DNA of 64,000 nucleotides from Caballeronia ptereochthonis (GTDB lineage: Bacteria; Pseudomonadota; Gammaproteobacteria; Burkholderiales; Burkholderiaceae), in assembly GCF_001545075.1 (NCBI RefSeq), contig NZ_FCOB02000030.1, positions 27,223 to 91,222 on the forward strand. The letters run 5' to 3'. Under the pieces are notes generated by a model. It was not told the DNA's origin, searched no databases, and saw only the letters and a list, made by a program, of their open reading frames with translations. The first letter of the stretch is position 1. Every line of letters begins with the position of its first letter. Below, one piece after another: positions 25,259 through 34,398 of the stretch. The position numbers and the translations under genes were made by a program.

Positions 25259-26260
25259 ATGACAACCACCAAAGAACGACAGTGGAGAATCGTCGCCCCG
25301 GTGATCGCCTGCGCCGTGCTGGGCGTCGCGAGCAAGGCGGCTCATGCCCAGGAATTCTCCTTCCTCGCCGGACCGCTCAAGAGCAGCAGCCAGAACCCGT
25401 ATTCCTGGGAAGCCAGCTATCGCGAAGGGCTCGGGCGTTATGCCGCGTGGAGTTTTTCCTGGCTGAACGAAGGCCATATTCCCGATCATCATCGCGACGG
25501 GCAGACCGTGCAGCTCTGGGGACGCCTGCCGCTCTGGGGCGACCGGCTCGAGCTCTCGGCGGGCGCGGGCCCGTATCGCTATTTCGACACGAGCCAGGCG
25601 CAGGCCGGCGGCAACTATTCGAACACGCACGGCTGGGGCGGCATGTTCACGCTGCGCGCGGCATACTACTTCGACAATCGCTGGATCGCGGAGATGAAGC
25701 TGAACCGCGTGCAGGCGTTCGGCGGACCCGACACGACCGCGCTGCTGTTCGGCATCGGCTATCAGCTCGACGCGCCCGAGAGCCGCGGACCGCGTGCGCG
25801 CGCCGTGCCGCGCACGACGAACGTCACGAACAACGAAGTCACCGTGATGGTCGGCACGACGATCCTGAACAGCCTCGACTCGGAATCGAATGTGGCGGAA
25901 AGCATCGAATATCGCCGCGGACTGTGGCATCACCTCGATGTGACCGCGTCCTATTTGCACGAAGGCGGACATGTGCAATCGCGCCGCGACGGCATCGCCG
26001 CGCAGCTCTGGGCCACGCGCGCGTTCTTCAACGACAGGCTCACGCTCGGCGTGGGCGCGGGCCCGTATCTGTCGATCACGCAGAACGACGACCTGCCGCG
26101 CAACCGGACGGGCGACGGCCGCTTCGCCGGCCTGGTATCGGTATCGGCGAGCTATCGCCTGACCGGCCGCTGGCTCGCGCGCGTGACGTGGAACCGCATG
26201 GTCACGCGCTATGACCGCGATGCGGACATCATCGAGGCGGGCGTGGGCGTGCGCTTCTAG
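25259..26260 (+). CDS. Outer-membrane beta-barrel-like protein with two-fold repeat
   Basis: A 333-residue exported protein. The signal peptide is about 30 residues and ends AAHA-QEF. The mature part has alternating polar/aromatic strands (SWEASYREGL, WSFSWLNEG) and ends in VGVGVRF, a terminal Phe as in outer-membrane barrels. Two copies of one module are visible: residues ~50-112 (ASYREGLGRYAAW...EGHIPDHHRDG...LSAGAGPYRYF) and ~218-280 (IEYRRGLWHHLDV...EGGHVQSRRDG...LGVGAGPYLSI). The protein would sit in the outer membrane as a channel or sensor; no specific family is recognised. It ends 4 bases from the end of polB. Confidence 0.7.
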   Translation: MTTTKERQWRIVAPVIACAVLGVASKAAHAQEFSFLAGPLKSSSQNPYSWEASYREGLGRYAAWSFSWLNEGHIPDHHRDGQTVQLWGRLPLWGDRLELSAGAGPYRYFDTSQAQAGGNYSNTHGWGGMFTLRAAYYFDNRWIAEMKLNRVQAFGGPDTTALLFGIGYQLDAPESRGPRARAVPRTTNVTNNEVTVMVGTTILNSLDSESNVAESIEYRRGLWHHLDVTASYLHEGGHVQSRRDGIAAQLWATRAFFNDRLTLGVGAGPYLSITQNDDLPRNRTGDGRFAGLVSVSASYRLTGRWLARVTWNRMVTRYDRDADIIEAGVGVRF

Positions 26261-26271
26261 GCGCCTAGAAG
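26254..26271. repeat. Perfect 18-base palindrome over two convergent stop codons
   Basis: CTTCTAGGC and GCCTAGAAG are exact inverted arms with no spacer. The palindrome contains the TAG stop of the barrel gene (26258-26260) and the TAG stop of polB (26265-26267). It has no T-run, so it is not a classic terminator. Confidence 0.7.
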
Positions 26272-28652
26272 AGCGCTTTCTGTCCCGACATCAGCACGGT
26301 GAAATCGTCGCGCATGAAGGGCAGAATGCCGTCCGCCACCGGCTGAAGCTGCTTGCTCACGTAGTGTTCGTAGTCGATCGGCGCATGACGCGCTTCCACC
26401 GGCTCGGGACCGGCGAGCGTCATCACGTAGCTGATCCAGCCGCCGTTCTGATATTGCAGCGGACGGCCTTGCCGCGCGTTGTGCTCATCGGCGATGCGCG
26501 CGGCGCGCACGTGCGGCGGCACGTTGCGATGATATTCCCCGAGCGTGCGGCGCAGGCGCTTGCGATAGACGAGCAGTTCGTCCATCTCGCCCCGCCGCGT
26601 ACGCCCGACGTAATCGCGCACGTAATCCTCGTAGGCTTCACCCTTGAAGATGCGCATGTAGAGCTCCTGCTGGAAGCGCTGCGCGAGCGGCGTCCAGTCG
26701 GTGCGCACCGTTTCCAGCCCCTTGTAGATGATTTCCTCGCTGCCGTCCGCGCGCGTCGTCAGTCCCGCGTAACGTTTCTTGCTGCCCTCTTCCGCGCCGC
26801 GGATCGTCGGCATCAGGAAGCGCCTGAAGTGCGTCTCGAACTGCAATTCGAGCGCGCTGTCGAGCCCGAACGTCTCGCGCAGATGCTCGCGCCAGTACTC
26901 GTTCACATGGGCGACGAGCGCCCGGCCGATGCGCGCCGCGTCTTCCTCGCCGCGTGCGCGGCGCAGCCAGACGAAGGTCGAGTCCGTATCGCCGTAGATC
27001 ACGCCGTAGCCGCGCGCCTCGATCAGCTCGCGCGTGCGATGCATGATCTCGTGGCCGCGCATCGTGATCGACGACGCGAGACGCGGATCGAAGAAGCGGC
27101 AGCCGCTCGAGCCGAGCACGCCATAAAACGAATTCATGATGATCTTGAGCGCCTGCGACAGCGGCTTGTTGCGCTGGCGCTTCGCGGCCTCGCGCCCTTC
27201 CCAGACCTGCGCGACGATCGCGGGCAGACAATGCTTGTCGCGCGAGAAGCGCGCGCCGCGGAATCCCGGGACGGTATCGGCGTCGTCGGGCATGCTCGTG
27301 CCTTGCGCGAGCCCGGCCGGATCGATCAGGAACGTGCGGATGATCGACGGATAGAGGCTCTTGTAGTCGAGCACGAGCACCGAATCGTAGAGACCGGGAC
27401 GCGAGTCCATGACGAAGCCGCCGGGGCTCGCCTCCTCGGGCACGTCGCCGAGATTCGGCGCGACATAGCCCAGCCGATGCATGCGCGGCATGTACAGATG
27501 CGTGAACGCCGCCACCGAGCCGCCGCTGCGATCGGCCTGCAAGCCCGTCACCGTCGCGCGCTCGAGCAGGAATGGCAGCAACTCCGTCTTCTCGAAGACC
27601 TTCGTGACGAGCTCGCAGTCGCTCAGGTTGTAGCGCGCGAGCGCGGGCTTGTCTTCGCGGAAGCGGCGCTCGATCTCGTCCATGCGCGCATAGGGACTGT
27701 CGATCGCCTTGCCCTCGCCGAGCAAGGACTGCGCAACGTATTCCAGGCTGAACGACGGGAAATTCCACGTCGCCGAGCGCAGCGCCTCAATGCCGTCGAT
27801 CACGAGGCGCCCCGCGATCGATATGAAAAAGTGGTTCCGATTGATGCCGTGCTCGCGCCATTCGACCGCGCCGCCGTCGCGGCCGAGCGCGAGCGGCACG
27901 CCGTGGTCGTCGGCGTGCCGCTGGAGCACGCGCAGGTCGAATTGCACGACATTCCAGCCGATGATCGCGTCCGGATCGCGCTCGGCGATCCACGCGTTGA
28001 AACGGCGCAGCATGTCCGCGCGGGTTTCGCAATAATCGAGCGCAAAATCGCTTTGCGCGGCGTCGCCATTCGGTGGGCCGAGCATATAGACCTGACGCGC
28101 GCCGCAGCCTTCGAGCGCGATCGAATACAGCTCGCCTTTCACGCTCGTCTCGATATCCAGCGACACGACTTTCAACGACGGCCGGTAATCCGGCGCCGGC
28201 CTCAGTTCGCTCGAAATGCAACCATCGCGTTCGACGCCCTCGAAGGACACCGGCGCCGTGATGAAGCGCTCCATCAGATAGCGCTCGTGCGGACGGATAT
28301 CGGCTTCGAAGACGTTGACGCCCGCGCTTCGCAGATTCTTCTCGAGCGCGAGCAACTGGCGGTATTGCGGGCAATAAAGCCCGAGCACCGGCTTCTGGCG
28401 GAAATCCCTGAGCGGCAAATCGCGCAATTGCGCGTCGCGCACGGCCGCTACGATGGGTTCGGCCCTTGCGCGATCCTCGGCGCGAATGAAGGCGACGCTC
28501 GTCTGCCGCGCGATGCGGATTTTCTTCGGGCCGTCGCCGGTGGCGAGCCAGAAATCGACTTCCGTCCCGGCCGCGGTATCGCGCCAGTGACGAGTCAGCA
28601 GAAAACCCTGTTGTGCGGAAGCCAAGCCGTTACCTTCGAGCGCGCGTGCCAT
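26265..28652 (-). CDS. polB: DNA polymerase II (family B)
   Basis: A 795-residue family B polymerase with proofreading. Exo I is VVSLDIETS (Asp166, Glu168), Exo II IIGWNVVQFDL and Exo III YNLSDCELV. In the polymerase half, motif A is LDYKSLYPSII near residue 430, motif B is KIIMNSFYGVLG, and motif C is YGDTDSTFVW near residue 550. In E. coli the SOS-induced enzyme restarts stalled forks and bypasses lesions. Here no LexA site was recognised in the short gap upstream. The gene is alone on its strand, with an flhDC terminator just upstream. Confidence 0.95.
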   Translation of the reverse strand: MARALEGNGLASAQQGFLLTRHWRDTAAGTEVDFWLATGDGPKKIRIARQTSVAFIRAEDRARAEPIVAAVRDAQLRDLPLRDFRQKPVLGLYCPQYRQLLALEKNLRSAGVNVFEADIRPHERYLMERFITAPVSFEGVERDGCISSELRPAPDYRPSLKVVSLDIETSVKGELYSIALEGCGARQVYMLGPPNGDAAQSDFALDYCETRADMLRRFNAWIAERDPDAIIGWNVVQFDLRVLQRHADDHGVPLALGRDGGAVEWREHGINRNHFFISIAGRLVIDGIEALRSATWNFPSFSLEYVAQSLLGEGKAIDSPYARMDEIERRFREDKPALARYNLSDCELVTKVFEKTELLPFLLERATVTGLQADRSGGSVAAFTHLYMPRMHRLGYVAPNLGDVPEEASPGGFVMDSRPGLYDSVLVLDYKSLYPSIIRTFLIDPAGLAQGTSMPDDADTVPGFRGARFSRDKHCLPAIVAQVWEGREAAKRQRNKPLSQALKIIMNSFYGVLGSSGCRFFDPRLASSITMRGHEIMHRTRELIEARGYGVIYGDTDSTFVWLRRARGEEDAARIGRALVAHVNEYWREHLRETFGLDSALELQFETHFRRFLMPTIRGAEEGSKKRYAGLTTRADGSEEIIYKGLETVRTDWTPLAQRFQQELYMRIFKGEAYEDYVRDYVGRTRRGEMDELLVYRKRLRRTLGEYHRNVPPHVRAARIADEHNARQGRPLQYQNGGWISYVMTLAGPEPVEARHAPIDYEHYVSKQLQPVADGILPFMRDDFTVLMSGQKALF

Positions 28653-28681
28653 CGAAGCATTTTACTTGGGGCTGAAACAAA

Positions 28682-28709
28682 CAGCCCGGCGCGAAAATCG
28701 GCGCCGGGC
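28682..28709 (-). terminator. Rho-independent terminator after flhC
   Basis: AGCCCGGCGC and GCGCCGGGCT form a perfect 10-base stem with an 8-base loop. On the minus strand it is followed by TGTTTGTTTCAG, a T-rich tail. It lies about 110 bases after the flhC stop and before polB, so it should end the flhDC transcript. Confidence 0.75.
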
Positions 28710-28818
28710 TTCAGGATTCGGGAGAAAAGGGAAAGGAAAAGTAAAACGCGGTAGCGGCAGGCCGGTCGTCCACCATCCTTGCGGACGGTCCCCGGAGGAC
28801 GGCCGGCGCCGCTACCGC

Positions 28819-29478
28819 CTAAGCAGCCTGTGCGACCAGGCCCGCCCGTTGCGGCTGTAACGCCGCTACGTTACCGAGTACCGTGTGCTCCGCATGCCCC
28901 GGCACTTCGTTCTTCGACATTACCTCCAGCACGGCTTCTTGAGTGGCCTGTCGGGCGGCCGCCGCTTTCTTGGTCTTCCCCGCGCGTGACGGCGGCTGGC
29001 AGGCCCCGCACACCACGTTGTTCTGCAAATCATGTTTGTGTGCGACGAACTTCCCGGTGCAGCGGCAGCACAGCGTCATCTGCAGCATGCCCGCGTCGAA
29101 GAAGCGCACAAGAGTCCAGGCCCGCGTAAGGTCGAGTACCGCCTCGGCGCCGCTATGGTTGCAGTGCTCGAGGTACAGCCGATACCCCTTGGTCAGCGCA
29201 TCGAGATGCGAACAGCCGGCTTCGTTCTTCAGGAACGTATAAGTGTTATAGAAAAGCGACGCGTGGATATTGGCGAGCCACGTCATGTACCAGTCGGCCG
29301 AGAAGGGCAGCATGCCCTTCGGCGGCGAGACACCCTTCACTTCGCGATAGAGACGAATCATGCGGTCGCGCGAGAGCGTCAGTTCGCTCTCCAGCACTTG
29401 CATGCGCGCGCCGAGCTCGATCAGCGCGATGGCGCGGAACACGTCCTGGGCGTCTTCAGTGAGGCTCTTCTTCAGCAT
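28819..29478 (-). CDS. flhC: Flagellar master regulator subunit FlhC
   Basis: A 219-residue transcription activator subunit. With FlhD it forms FlhD4C2, which switches on class II flagellar genes. The zinc-binding cysteines fall exactly where the E. coli protein has them: Cys137, Cys140, Cys157 and Cys160 (CCRC...CGAC). The ATG at 29478 follows GGAGCGAGCC; a GTG 15 bases upstream is less likely. The C-terminus is extended with an Ala/Lys-rich stretch (KTKKAAAARQ). It follows flhD with a 16-base gap. No other flagellar gene is in the window. Confidence 0.97.
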   Translation of the reverse strand: MLKKSLTEDAQDVFRAIALIELGARMQVLESELTLSRDRMIRLYREVKGVSPPKGMLPFSADWYMTWLANIHASLFYNTYTFLKNEAGCSHLDALTKGYRLYLEHCNHSGAEAVLDLTRAWTLVRFFDAGMLQMTLCCRCTGKFVAHKHDLQNNVVCGACQPPSRAGKTKKAAAARQATQEAVLEVMSKNEVPGHAEHTVLGNVAALQPQRAGLVAQAA

Positions 29479-29494
29479 GGCTCGCTCCGTCACC

Positions 29495-29812
29495 TTAAGC
29501 GAACTGTTCAGCCGGCTGGCCAGCCAGCAGGATTGCCGCGTGCGTCGGGGCGATGTCCGCGTTCTTCGCGGGTTGGGTCAAGGCCGACAGCATCGTGTGA
29601 TCGTTGAAGCGGAAAGCGCAAAGCAGGTTATCCGACGACGCGAGCTTGACGACCTGCGCGAGCGTGAGGCCCGACAGCAGATCGGCGAGCTCCGCCGACA
29701 GACCGAGCCGGAACATGCCGATGGCGCGGTCCTCGCGCAACAGACGCTGCGCGAGCATGATGTACGACAAGTTGATTTCCCGGATCGATTCCAGCGTTTC
29801 GCGACCGTTCAT
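29495..29812 (-). CDS. flhD: Flagellar master regulator subunit FlhD
   Basis: A 105-residue protein of full family length. The start ESIREINLSYIMLAQRLLREDRA and the middle GLSAELADLLSGLTLAQVVKLA are textbook FlhD. It has no stand-alone promoter specificity and works as FlhD4C2 with FlhC, encoded next. Upstream lies a ~530-base AT-richer region without genes, the expected long flhDC control region where many regulators act. The C-terminus (LAGQPAEQFA) is a few residues different from enteric forms. Confidence 0.97.
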   Translation of the reverse strand: MNGRETLESIREINLSYIMLAQRLLREDRAIGMFRLGLSAELADLLSGLTLAQVVKLASSDNLLCAFRFNDHTMLSALTQPAKNADIAPTHAAILLAGQPAEQFA

Positions 29813-30339
29813 GGTTGCAACTTTCCAGTAAATCCCCGAATTTCCCGCCGGCTTTTCGCCGATATCTTTTTATGCCTCACCGAGCGAGTTCTGCCCGGCT
29901 ACGTGCTGCGTGATTTTGTTTCAGTACGTTACATCTTGTAACAACACTGTGAAACGGATTCTAAGTACGGTTGGGAGCGAAAGCAAGGGCATCTCAATAA
30001 TATTTTGTTGCAAACAACGCTTTTGATCGGTAATTTTTTCCATACAGTTGTTTTGACCGACCTCAGCGTGCGTGCCCTATTCTTCTGATGTTTTCCACGC
30101 TTAATTGGGGGCGGTTTGATTTTAGTCGGATTAATCGCCTGTCGCGAGCATCAACGGGCGATTGCGGGTTTTGGTTGACGTCTGCCGCAGCTATTTTCGA
30201 GATGATTCATCGGACGAATAAGACGAAAAAATGCCGCGTCATCGGCATTTACCGATACGCGGCCGCACGAGTAATAATTACCTAACGCTTGTTACTGAGA
30301 TGTTACGGCATCGGTTACCCGCATTTGTAACGTCCTGCG
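29813..30339 (-). promoter_or_regulatory. flhDC upstream control region
   Basis: A 527-base gene-free stretch with lower GC than the rest of the window, between flhD and the purine permease gene on the same strand. It contains T/A-rich blocks around 29990-30050, a GTTAC-ATCTT-GTAAC palindrome at 29928-29942 and a row of GTTAC/GTAAC boxes near 30291-30343. No open frame in it looks real. Its length suggests complex control and a possible long leader. Confidence 0.6.
29928..29942. promoter_or_regulatory. GTTAC-N5-GTAAC palindrome upstream of flhD
   Basis: GTTAC and GTAAC are perfect 5-base arms around ATCTT, centred about 123 bases upstream of the flhD start. The same pentamers recur in the array at 30291-30343, so one regulator may bind both places. 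Confidence 0.4.
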
Positions 30340-30343
30340 TTAC
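30291..30343. repeat. Phased GTTAC/GTAAC pentamer array
   Basis: Five pentamers start at 30291, 30302, 30314, 30327 (inverted, GTAAC) and 30339, spaced 11-13 bases apart. A related TAACG lies at 30283-30287. The array lies at the 3' end of the purine permease gene, about 480-530 bases upstream of flhD. The near-helical spacing suggests a protein-binding array. Confidence 0.4.
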
Positions 30344-31491
30344 TTTTGGGGTACGCCCTTTCTCCATGCGCCCCAATGTGTAACAAGTTCCTGTACGAAC
30401 GGGTTGCCGGTCCGATACAGATTTTCGATGGCCGGCGTGAAACCGCCCTGCGCCGCGTAATTCAGCAGATTATCCACGGCGGTCTGTCCCTCGTAAGGGC
30501 GGTCGAAATCCGAACCCGCACGCAGCGCGGCCACGCGTGAAAGGTCGACCCGCTTCACGCTCGCGGCGCGCTTGAGCGCCTCGAAAGTCGCGTTGTCCTC
30601 CTGCTGCGTCGTGCAGTACACGCCGCGACCGTCCGTCAGAAGCCGCGTCCATGCGCGCGCTCGCTCGCCGATGTATTTGCCCGACCACCAGGTATCGCCG
30701 GCGAGCGTGTCGCACTGGATCACGCGCGGCGGCTGGTTCGCAGGCGCATAGCTGAACTTGGCACGCGCCACCTTGGCGTCGTCGCTGTCGGAGAGCACGA
30801 CGTTTCGCGAGATCGAATAGGCGGCGTCGGCGAGCGTCGCGTTGAGCGCGAACACTTCGGTGCGATAGTCGAGCGGCGGCTTCTCGTGCGGGCCCTTCGT
30901 GTTGATGCCGAGGAATCCGCTCGGCCACTCGGGGGCCTTTTCGCGCGCGTCGAGCTCCCATTGAATGCCGAAGTCGACGAGATACTTGGCCCATGCCGTC
31001 GAGCCGATGGTCCCGCGCGCCGGATCGATGCCCGCGATGCCCGCGATCAGGAAATACGTGTTGCGCAGGTCGAAGCGATCGGAGAAGGTCAGCGCCATCA
31101 TCGAGGCCGCCGCGTTGGTGTGGCCCATGCCCGTCGTGATGACGCAGACTTCGTCGCGGTTGCAGTGCACGTCGGGATAGTCCGGCGAAAGCCCGGGCAC
31201 CCTGACCGCATCCCATGGCCCGAGCTTGTCGAGCCAGACCTGGCCTTCGGGCGCGAACATCGTGACGATCATCACCTTGACCGGGCGGCCGCCGTCGCCG
31301 TGCCGGTCGTGATCGTCGTCGGCGCCGCGGTCCTGCTGCTGCGCGAACGCGCAGCCGGTGAAGCCCGTGAGGCTCGTCACGCCGAACGCGAACGCTGTCG
31401 CGCAGACGGCTTTTTTCAGCGTTCCTGCAGGGAATGTCCTTCGAAGCGTGCTTTGTTGGTCTTTCGATCGTGACGCGGAAGCGATTTTCAT
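30340..31491 (-). CDS. Purine nucleoside permease (NUP) family protein
   Basis: A 383-residue exported protein. After a long basic N-terminus, a hydrophobic stretch (KKAVCATAFAFGVTSLTGF, ending GCAFAQQQ) would act as signal peptide. A His/Asp-rich linker (DDDHDRHGDG) and the NUP domain follow: VKVMIVTMFAPEGQVW, ITTGMGHTNAAASMMAL, FLIAGIAGIDPARGTIGS. The fold resembles nucleoside phosphorylases; family members were named for nucleoside uptake in fungi, and the bacterial ones are probably periplasmic enzymes. Substrate: likely purine nucleosides (inference). It is on the same strand as flhDC but 527 bases before it, so probably separate. Confidence 0.87.
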   Translation of the reverse strand: MKIASASRSKDQQSTLRRTFPAGTLKKAVCATAFAFGVTSLTGFTGCAFAQQQDRGADDDHDRHGDGGRPVKVMIVTMFAPEGQVWLDKLGPWDAVRVPGLSPDYPDVHCNRDEVCVITTGMGHTNAAASMMALTFSDRFDLRNTYFLIAGIAGIDPARGTIGSTAWAKYLVDFGIQWELDAREKAPEWPSGFLGINTKGPHEKPPLDYRTEVFALNATLADAAYSISRNVVLSDSDDAKVARAKFSYAPANQPPRVIQCDTLAGDTWWSGKYIGERARAWTRLLTDGRGVYCTTQQEDNATFEALKRAASVKRVDLSRVAALRAGSDFDRPYEGQTAVDNLLNYAAQGGFTPAIENLYRTGNPFVQELVTHWGAWRKGVPQK

Positions 31492-31624
31492 GGCGGGCTG
31501 ATCCTCGTAAAGGTTCGACCTTCGAAAGAAGACCGCGCCCGGTTCAGGGCGCGATCGCCCGCACGATTATAGGAGCGCCAATAACCTGCCGGTCCACAGG
31601 CCGACTCGCGCAATCCGCCAAGGA

Positions 31625-34159
31625 TCAGGTGCCGCTCTGCGTCGCCCGCGGCGGCGCATTCGACGGGACATTCCCGGTGCTCGCCGCCTCGCTCGTCGGA
31701 TGCTGCGCGGCCTTCGACGGCTCGCCGCGCTGATCCGCGCCCGCTTCGTCGGCGTCCAGCACGCCTTCCTGATTGCCGCCGTTCACGATCACGAAGTTGC
31801 GCTGCGGATTGGCAATTTCGATGCCGCGCGCCGTGAACTCGTTGAGGATGCGTCGATTGAACTCGCGCTGCACCGGCCAGCGCGCGCTGTCGCGGCATTG
31901 GATCTGGCCCGCGAGCGTGACGGTCGAGCCGTCGACGGCATCGACGCCCCAGAAGCTGAAGTCGGAGAGAATGCCGTCGCGGAACGCCTCGTCCTCGCGC
32001 AGCGCCGCGCCGATCTCCTTCAGCGTGGAGATCGCGAGGTCGACGTCCTGGCCGAGCGCGATCGACACGCGCACCGACGCGTTGCCGATGCCGCGATTCG
32101 TGTTGTTCACCGTCGATACCGAACTGAACGGCACCGTGTAGAGCGAGCCGTCGCCGCCGCGCAGGCGCACCGTGCGAATCGACAGATATTCGACCGTCCC
32201 CGAGACGCCCGCGAGCGTCACCCAGTCGCCGACCTGCATCGCGTTTTCCATCAGCAGGAAGATGCCGGTGATCAGATCCTGCACGAGCTTCTGCGAGCCG
32301 AAACCCAGCGCCACGCCGAAGATGCTCGCGCTCGCGAGCAGCGGCGCCGTATTCACGCCGATCTCCGAAAGGCCCGTCAGCACGACGACCATCGCGATCA
32401 CGATGAACAGGCCCGTGCGCATCATCGGCAAAAGGGTGCGCAGGCGCGCCGCGCGCAGGCGTTCGCCGCTCGCGGTCCATTGCTCCAGGCGCTGCTCGAC
32501 GGCGATGTTCGCGCCTTCCCACACGAATACCGCGAACAGCGCGGCCACCGCGATGGTCACGAGCGCCGATGCGAGGCGATTGCCGATCCCGCCCGCCGTG
32601 AAGAAGTGCACGATATCGATGCCCCAGACTTCCAGCAGCGCGACAACCGTAACAACGGAAATGAGCGCCTGCACGATGCGCCGCAAGGCCGGGTAATAGC
32701 GGTACGCGCGGCGCTGCAGGATCGACCGTTCCGCGAAGTCGTTGTCATCGTGCTCATGGAACAGACGGCCGAGCGCGCCGAACGCGACGATCGCGACCAC
32801 GCGCGCCCCGACGAGCACGAGCAGCGAGACGCCGCCCAGATGGAAAAGCGTCCGGTAGCCGTTCTGCACGTCGAGGGCCCACACGAACCAGAGCGCGATC
32901 ACGAAGAAGATCGCGACGCCCGCCCAGATATCGGCGACCCAGTTGCCGAACAGCCTGACCGAGCGATTCGCCCTCGCCCGCTCGCGGATGCGCTCGGCCA
33001 CCGATGCGCGGCAGTCGAAGATGACGTACGCGATCATCACGTGCACGATCAGCAGCGTGATCTTCAGGACCGCGATGCGCGCGTCGCCGGACAGGCCGAG
33101 CGGCTCGCCGGCGTTGGCGAGCGCGATGCCCGCGCCGGCGACGCATACGATGCGCTTTACCCAGCGATGCGTGTAGGCCGCATAGAAATCGCGCATCTGG
33201 ATGAGGCGCAGGCCGGGCGCGCGCGGCGCGAGGAAGAAGCCGCTCACGATCAAGATGGCGCGGCAGGCCAGATACACGTCGATCAGGGAGCCCAGCACGC
33301 GCGCTTCCGGCGTGTTGTCGTCGATGAAGAACGACATGAGCAGCGTCACGACGCCGATGAACACGACGAGTGGAATCAGCGCGAGCAGGCCATGCATGAG
33401 CGCGCTCGGCAGGCGTTGCAGCAGCGTCCAGTGACGCGCGGCATGACGCTGGCCGCGCGCGTCGTCCCCCTTGCGCTCGGCGAGATGCATGGCGATTTCG
33501 TCGCCGCTTTTCGCCGCGATGTCCTCCGCGCGCTCGGCGGCGTGCTCTTCATGCACGAGTCCCGGGTCCTGCTCCTCGGCGTCGGCGATGCCGCGTCCCG
33601 CGATCTTCGCGCGCGGCTTCTTCATGAGGCGCGAGCACAGGAATTCGAGCAGCAACGCCGGCAGGAGCGAGGCCAGCACAGTCCACGCGACATGACCGAG
33701 GAGCGCGCGTCCTGCGCCGGTCGCGGTGCGGTCGCGCCACCACGAGGCCACCGAGCCGAAGTCGAGCAACGCCGAGACCGAGTGACGCATGCCGGCGCCG
33801 ATCTGCACGAGCCAGTGGCCCGCCTGCCGCGAGACTTGCGAGGCGAGCCCGTTCGCCGTCAACGAATGCGCGAGCACGCCGGACGCGCCCGCGGCAGGCG
33901 TCGCAGACGCGGCCGATGCGGCCTGCGGCGCGCTCGCGGGCGCGGCCAGTGCGTCCGCGGCCGCGACGGCGCGCAGCGTATCTTCGATCTGCGAACGCCG
34001 CGCGGGATCGTTCAGCACCGCGAGCGCATCGCGCGCCTGTTGCGGCGTCAGCGCGATGGCGGGCTGCGGGGAACCGGCGGCGGCGAAGGAGGACATCGGG
34101 AATGCCGAAAGAAAACTCGACACGCCAACGAGCAATACGGCAACAAGAGCTTTGCGCAT
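31625..34159 (-). CDS. Large mechanosensitive ion channel (MscS family, YbiO-like)
   Basis: An 844-residue inner-membrane channel. A signal peptide (MRKALVAVLLVGVSSFLSAF...SFAAA) leads to a periplasmic Ala-rich helical part. Many membrane helices follow, and then the MscS core: pore helix region LLASASIFGVALGFGSQKLVQD, then MQVGDWVTLAGVSGTVEYLSIRTVRLRGGDG and the cytoplasmic vestibule. The C-terminal ~50 residues are acidic and polar. It should open on hypo-osmotic shock to release solutes. The ATG at 34159 is used; a GTG 18 bases upstream would only add MIFIRP. The protein is much bigger than MscS (286 aa), as for YbiO/MscK types. Confidence 0.9.
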   Translation of the reverse strand: MRKALVAVLLVGVSSFLSAFPMSSFAAAGSPQPAIALTPQQARDALAVLNDPARRSQIEDTLRAVAAADALAAPASAPQAASAASATPAAGASGVLAHSLTANGLASQVSRQAGHWLVQIGAGMRHSVSALLDFGSVASWWRDRTATGAGRALLGHVAWTVLASLLPALLLEFLCSRLMKKPRAKIAGRGIADAEEQDPGLVHEEHAAERAEDIAAKSGDEIAMHLAERKGDDARGQRHAARHWTLLQRLPSALMHGLLALIPLVVFIGVVTLLMSFFIDDNTPEARVLGSLIDVYLACRAILIVSGFFLAPRAPGLRLIQMRDFYAAYTHRWVKRIVCVAGAGIALANAGEPLGLSGDARIAVLKITLLIVHVMIAYVIFDCRASVAERIRERARANRSVRLFGNWVADIWAGVAIFFVIALWFVWALDVQNGYRTLFHLGGVSLLVLVGARVVAIVAFGALGRLFHEHDDNDFAERSILQRRAYRYYPALRRIVQALISVVTVVALLEVWGIDIVHFFTAGGIGNRLASALVTIAVAALFAVFVWEGANIAVEQRLEQWTASGERLRAARLRTLLPMMRTGLFIVIAMVVVLTGLSEIGVNTAPLLASASIFGVALGFGSQKLVQDLITGIFLLMENAMQVGDWVTLAGVSGTVEYLSIRTVRLRGGDGSLYTVPFSSVSTVNNTNRGIGNASVRVSIALGQDVDLAISTLKEIGAALREDEAFRDGILSDFSFWGVDAVDGSTVTLAGQIQCRDSARWPVQREFNRRILNEFTARGIEIANPQRNFVIVNGGNQEGVLDADEAGADQRGEPSKAAQHPTSEAASTGNVPSNAPPRATQSGT

Positions 34160-34398
34160 AGGTCGGATGAAGATCACGAAAATTCAGGGACTCGATGCGG
34201 ACGACGCGCACGCCATATGCTAACGCGACGCCGTCGGCGAGGCAGAAGCAGTCCCGGCGCGGCTTTCGACGGCCCGGAACGCCCCTGTTGATGGAAACGC
34301 GCTATCGACCGCCACGCTTGCGGTAGCACTTGGCGATCCCGCCCCAAGACGAGCTTCATGCAATGGACCGGGACCGAGCCGGCGTCAGCGCGCCGACA

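Noticed and set aside
26211..28754. 847-residue plus-strand frame across polB
   Set aside because: It is a shadow frame opposite a well-supported polymerase with all catalytic motifs; its composition is Arg/His-rich and unlike any family.
31700..34291. 863-residue plus-strand frame across the mechanosensitive channel gene
   Set aside because: It is antisense to a gene with clear MscS motifs and a signal peptide; the frame itself shows only low-complexity charged residues.
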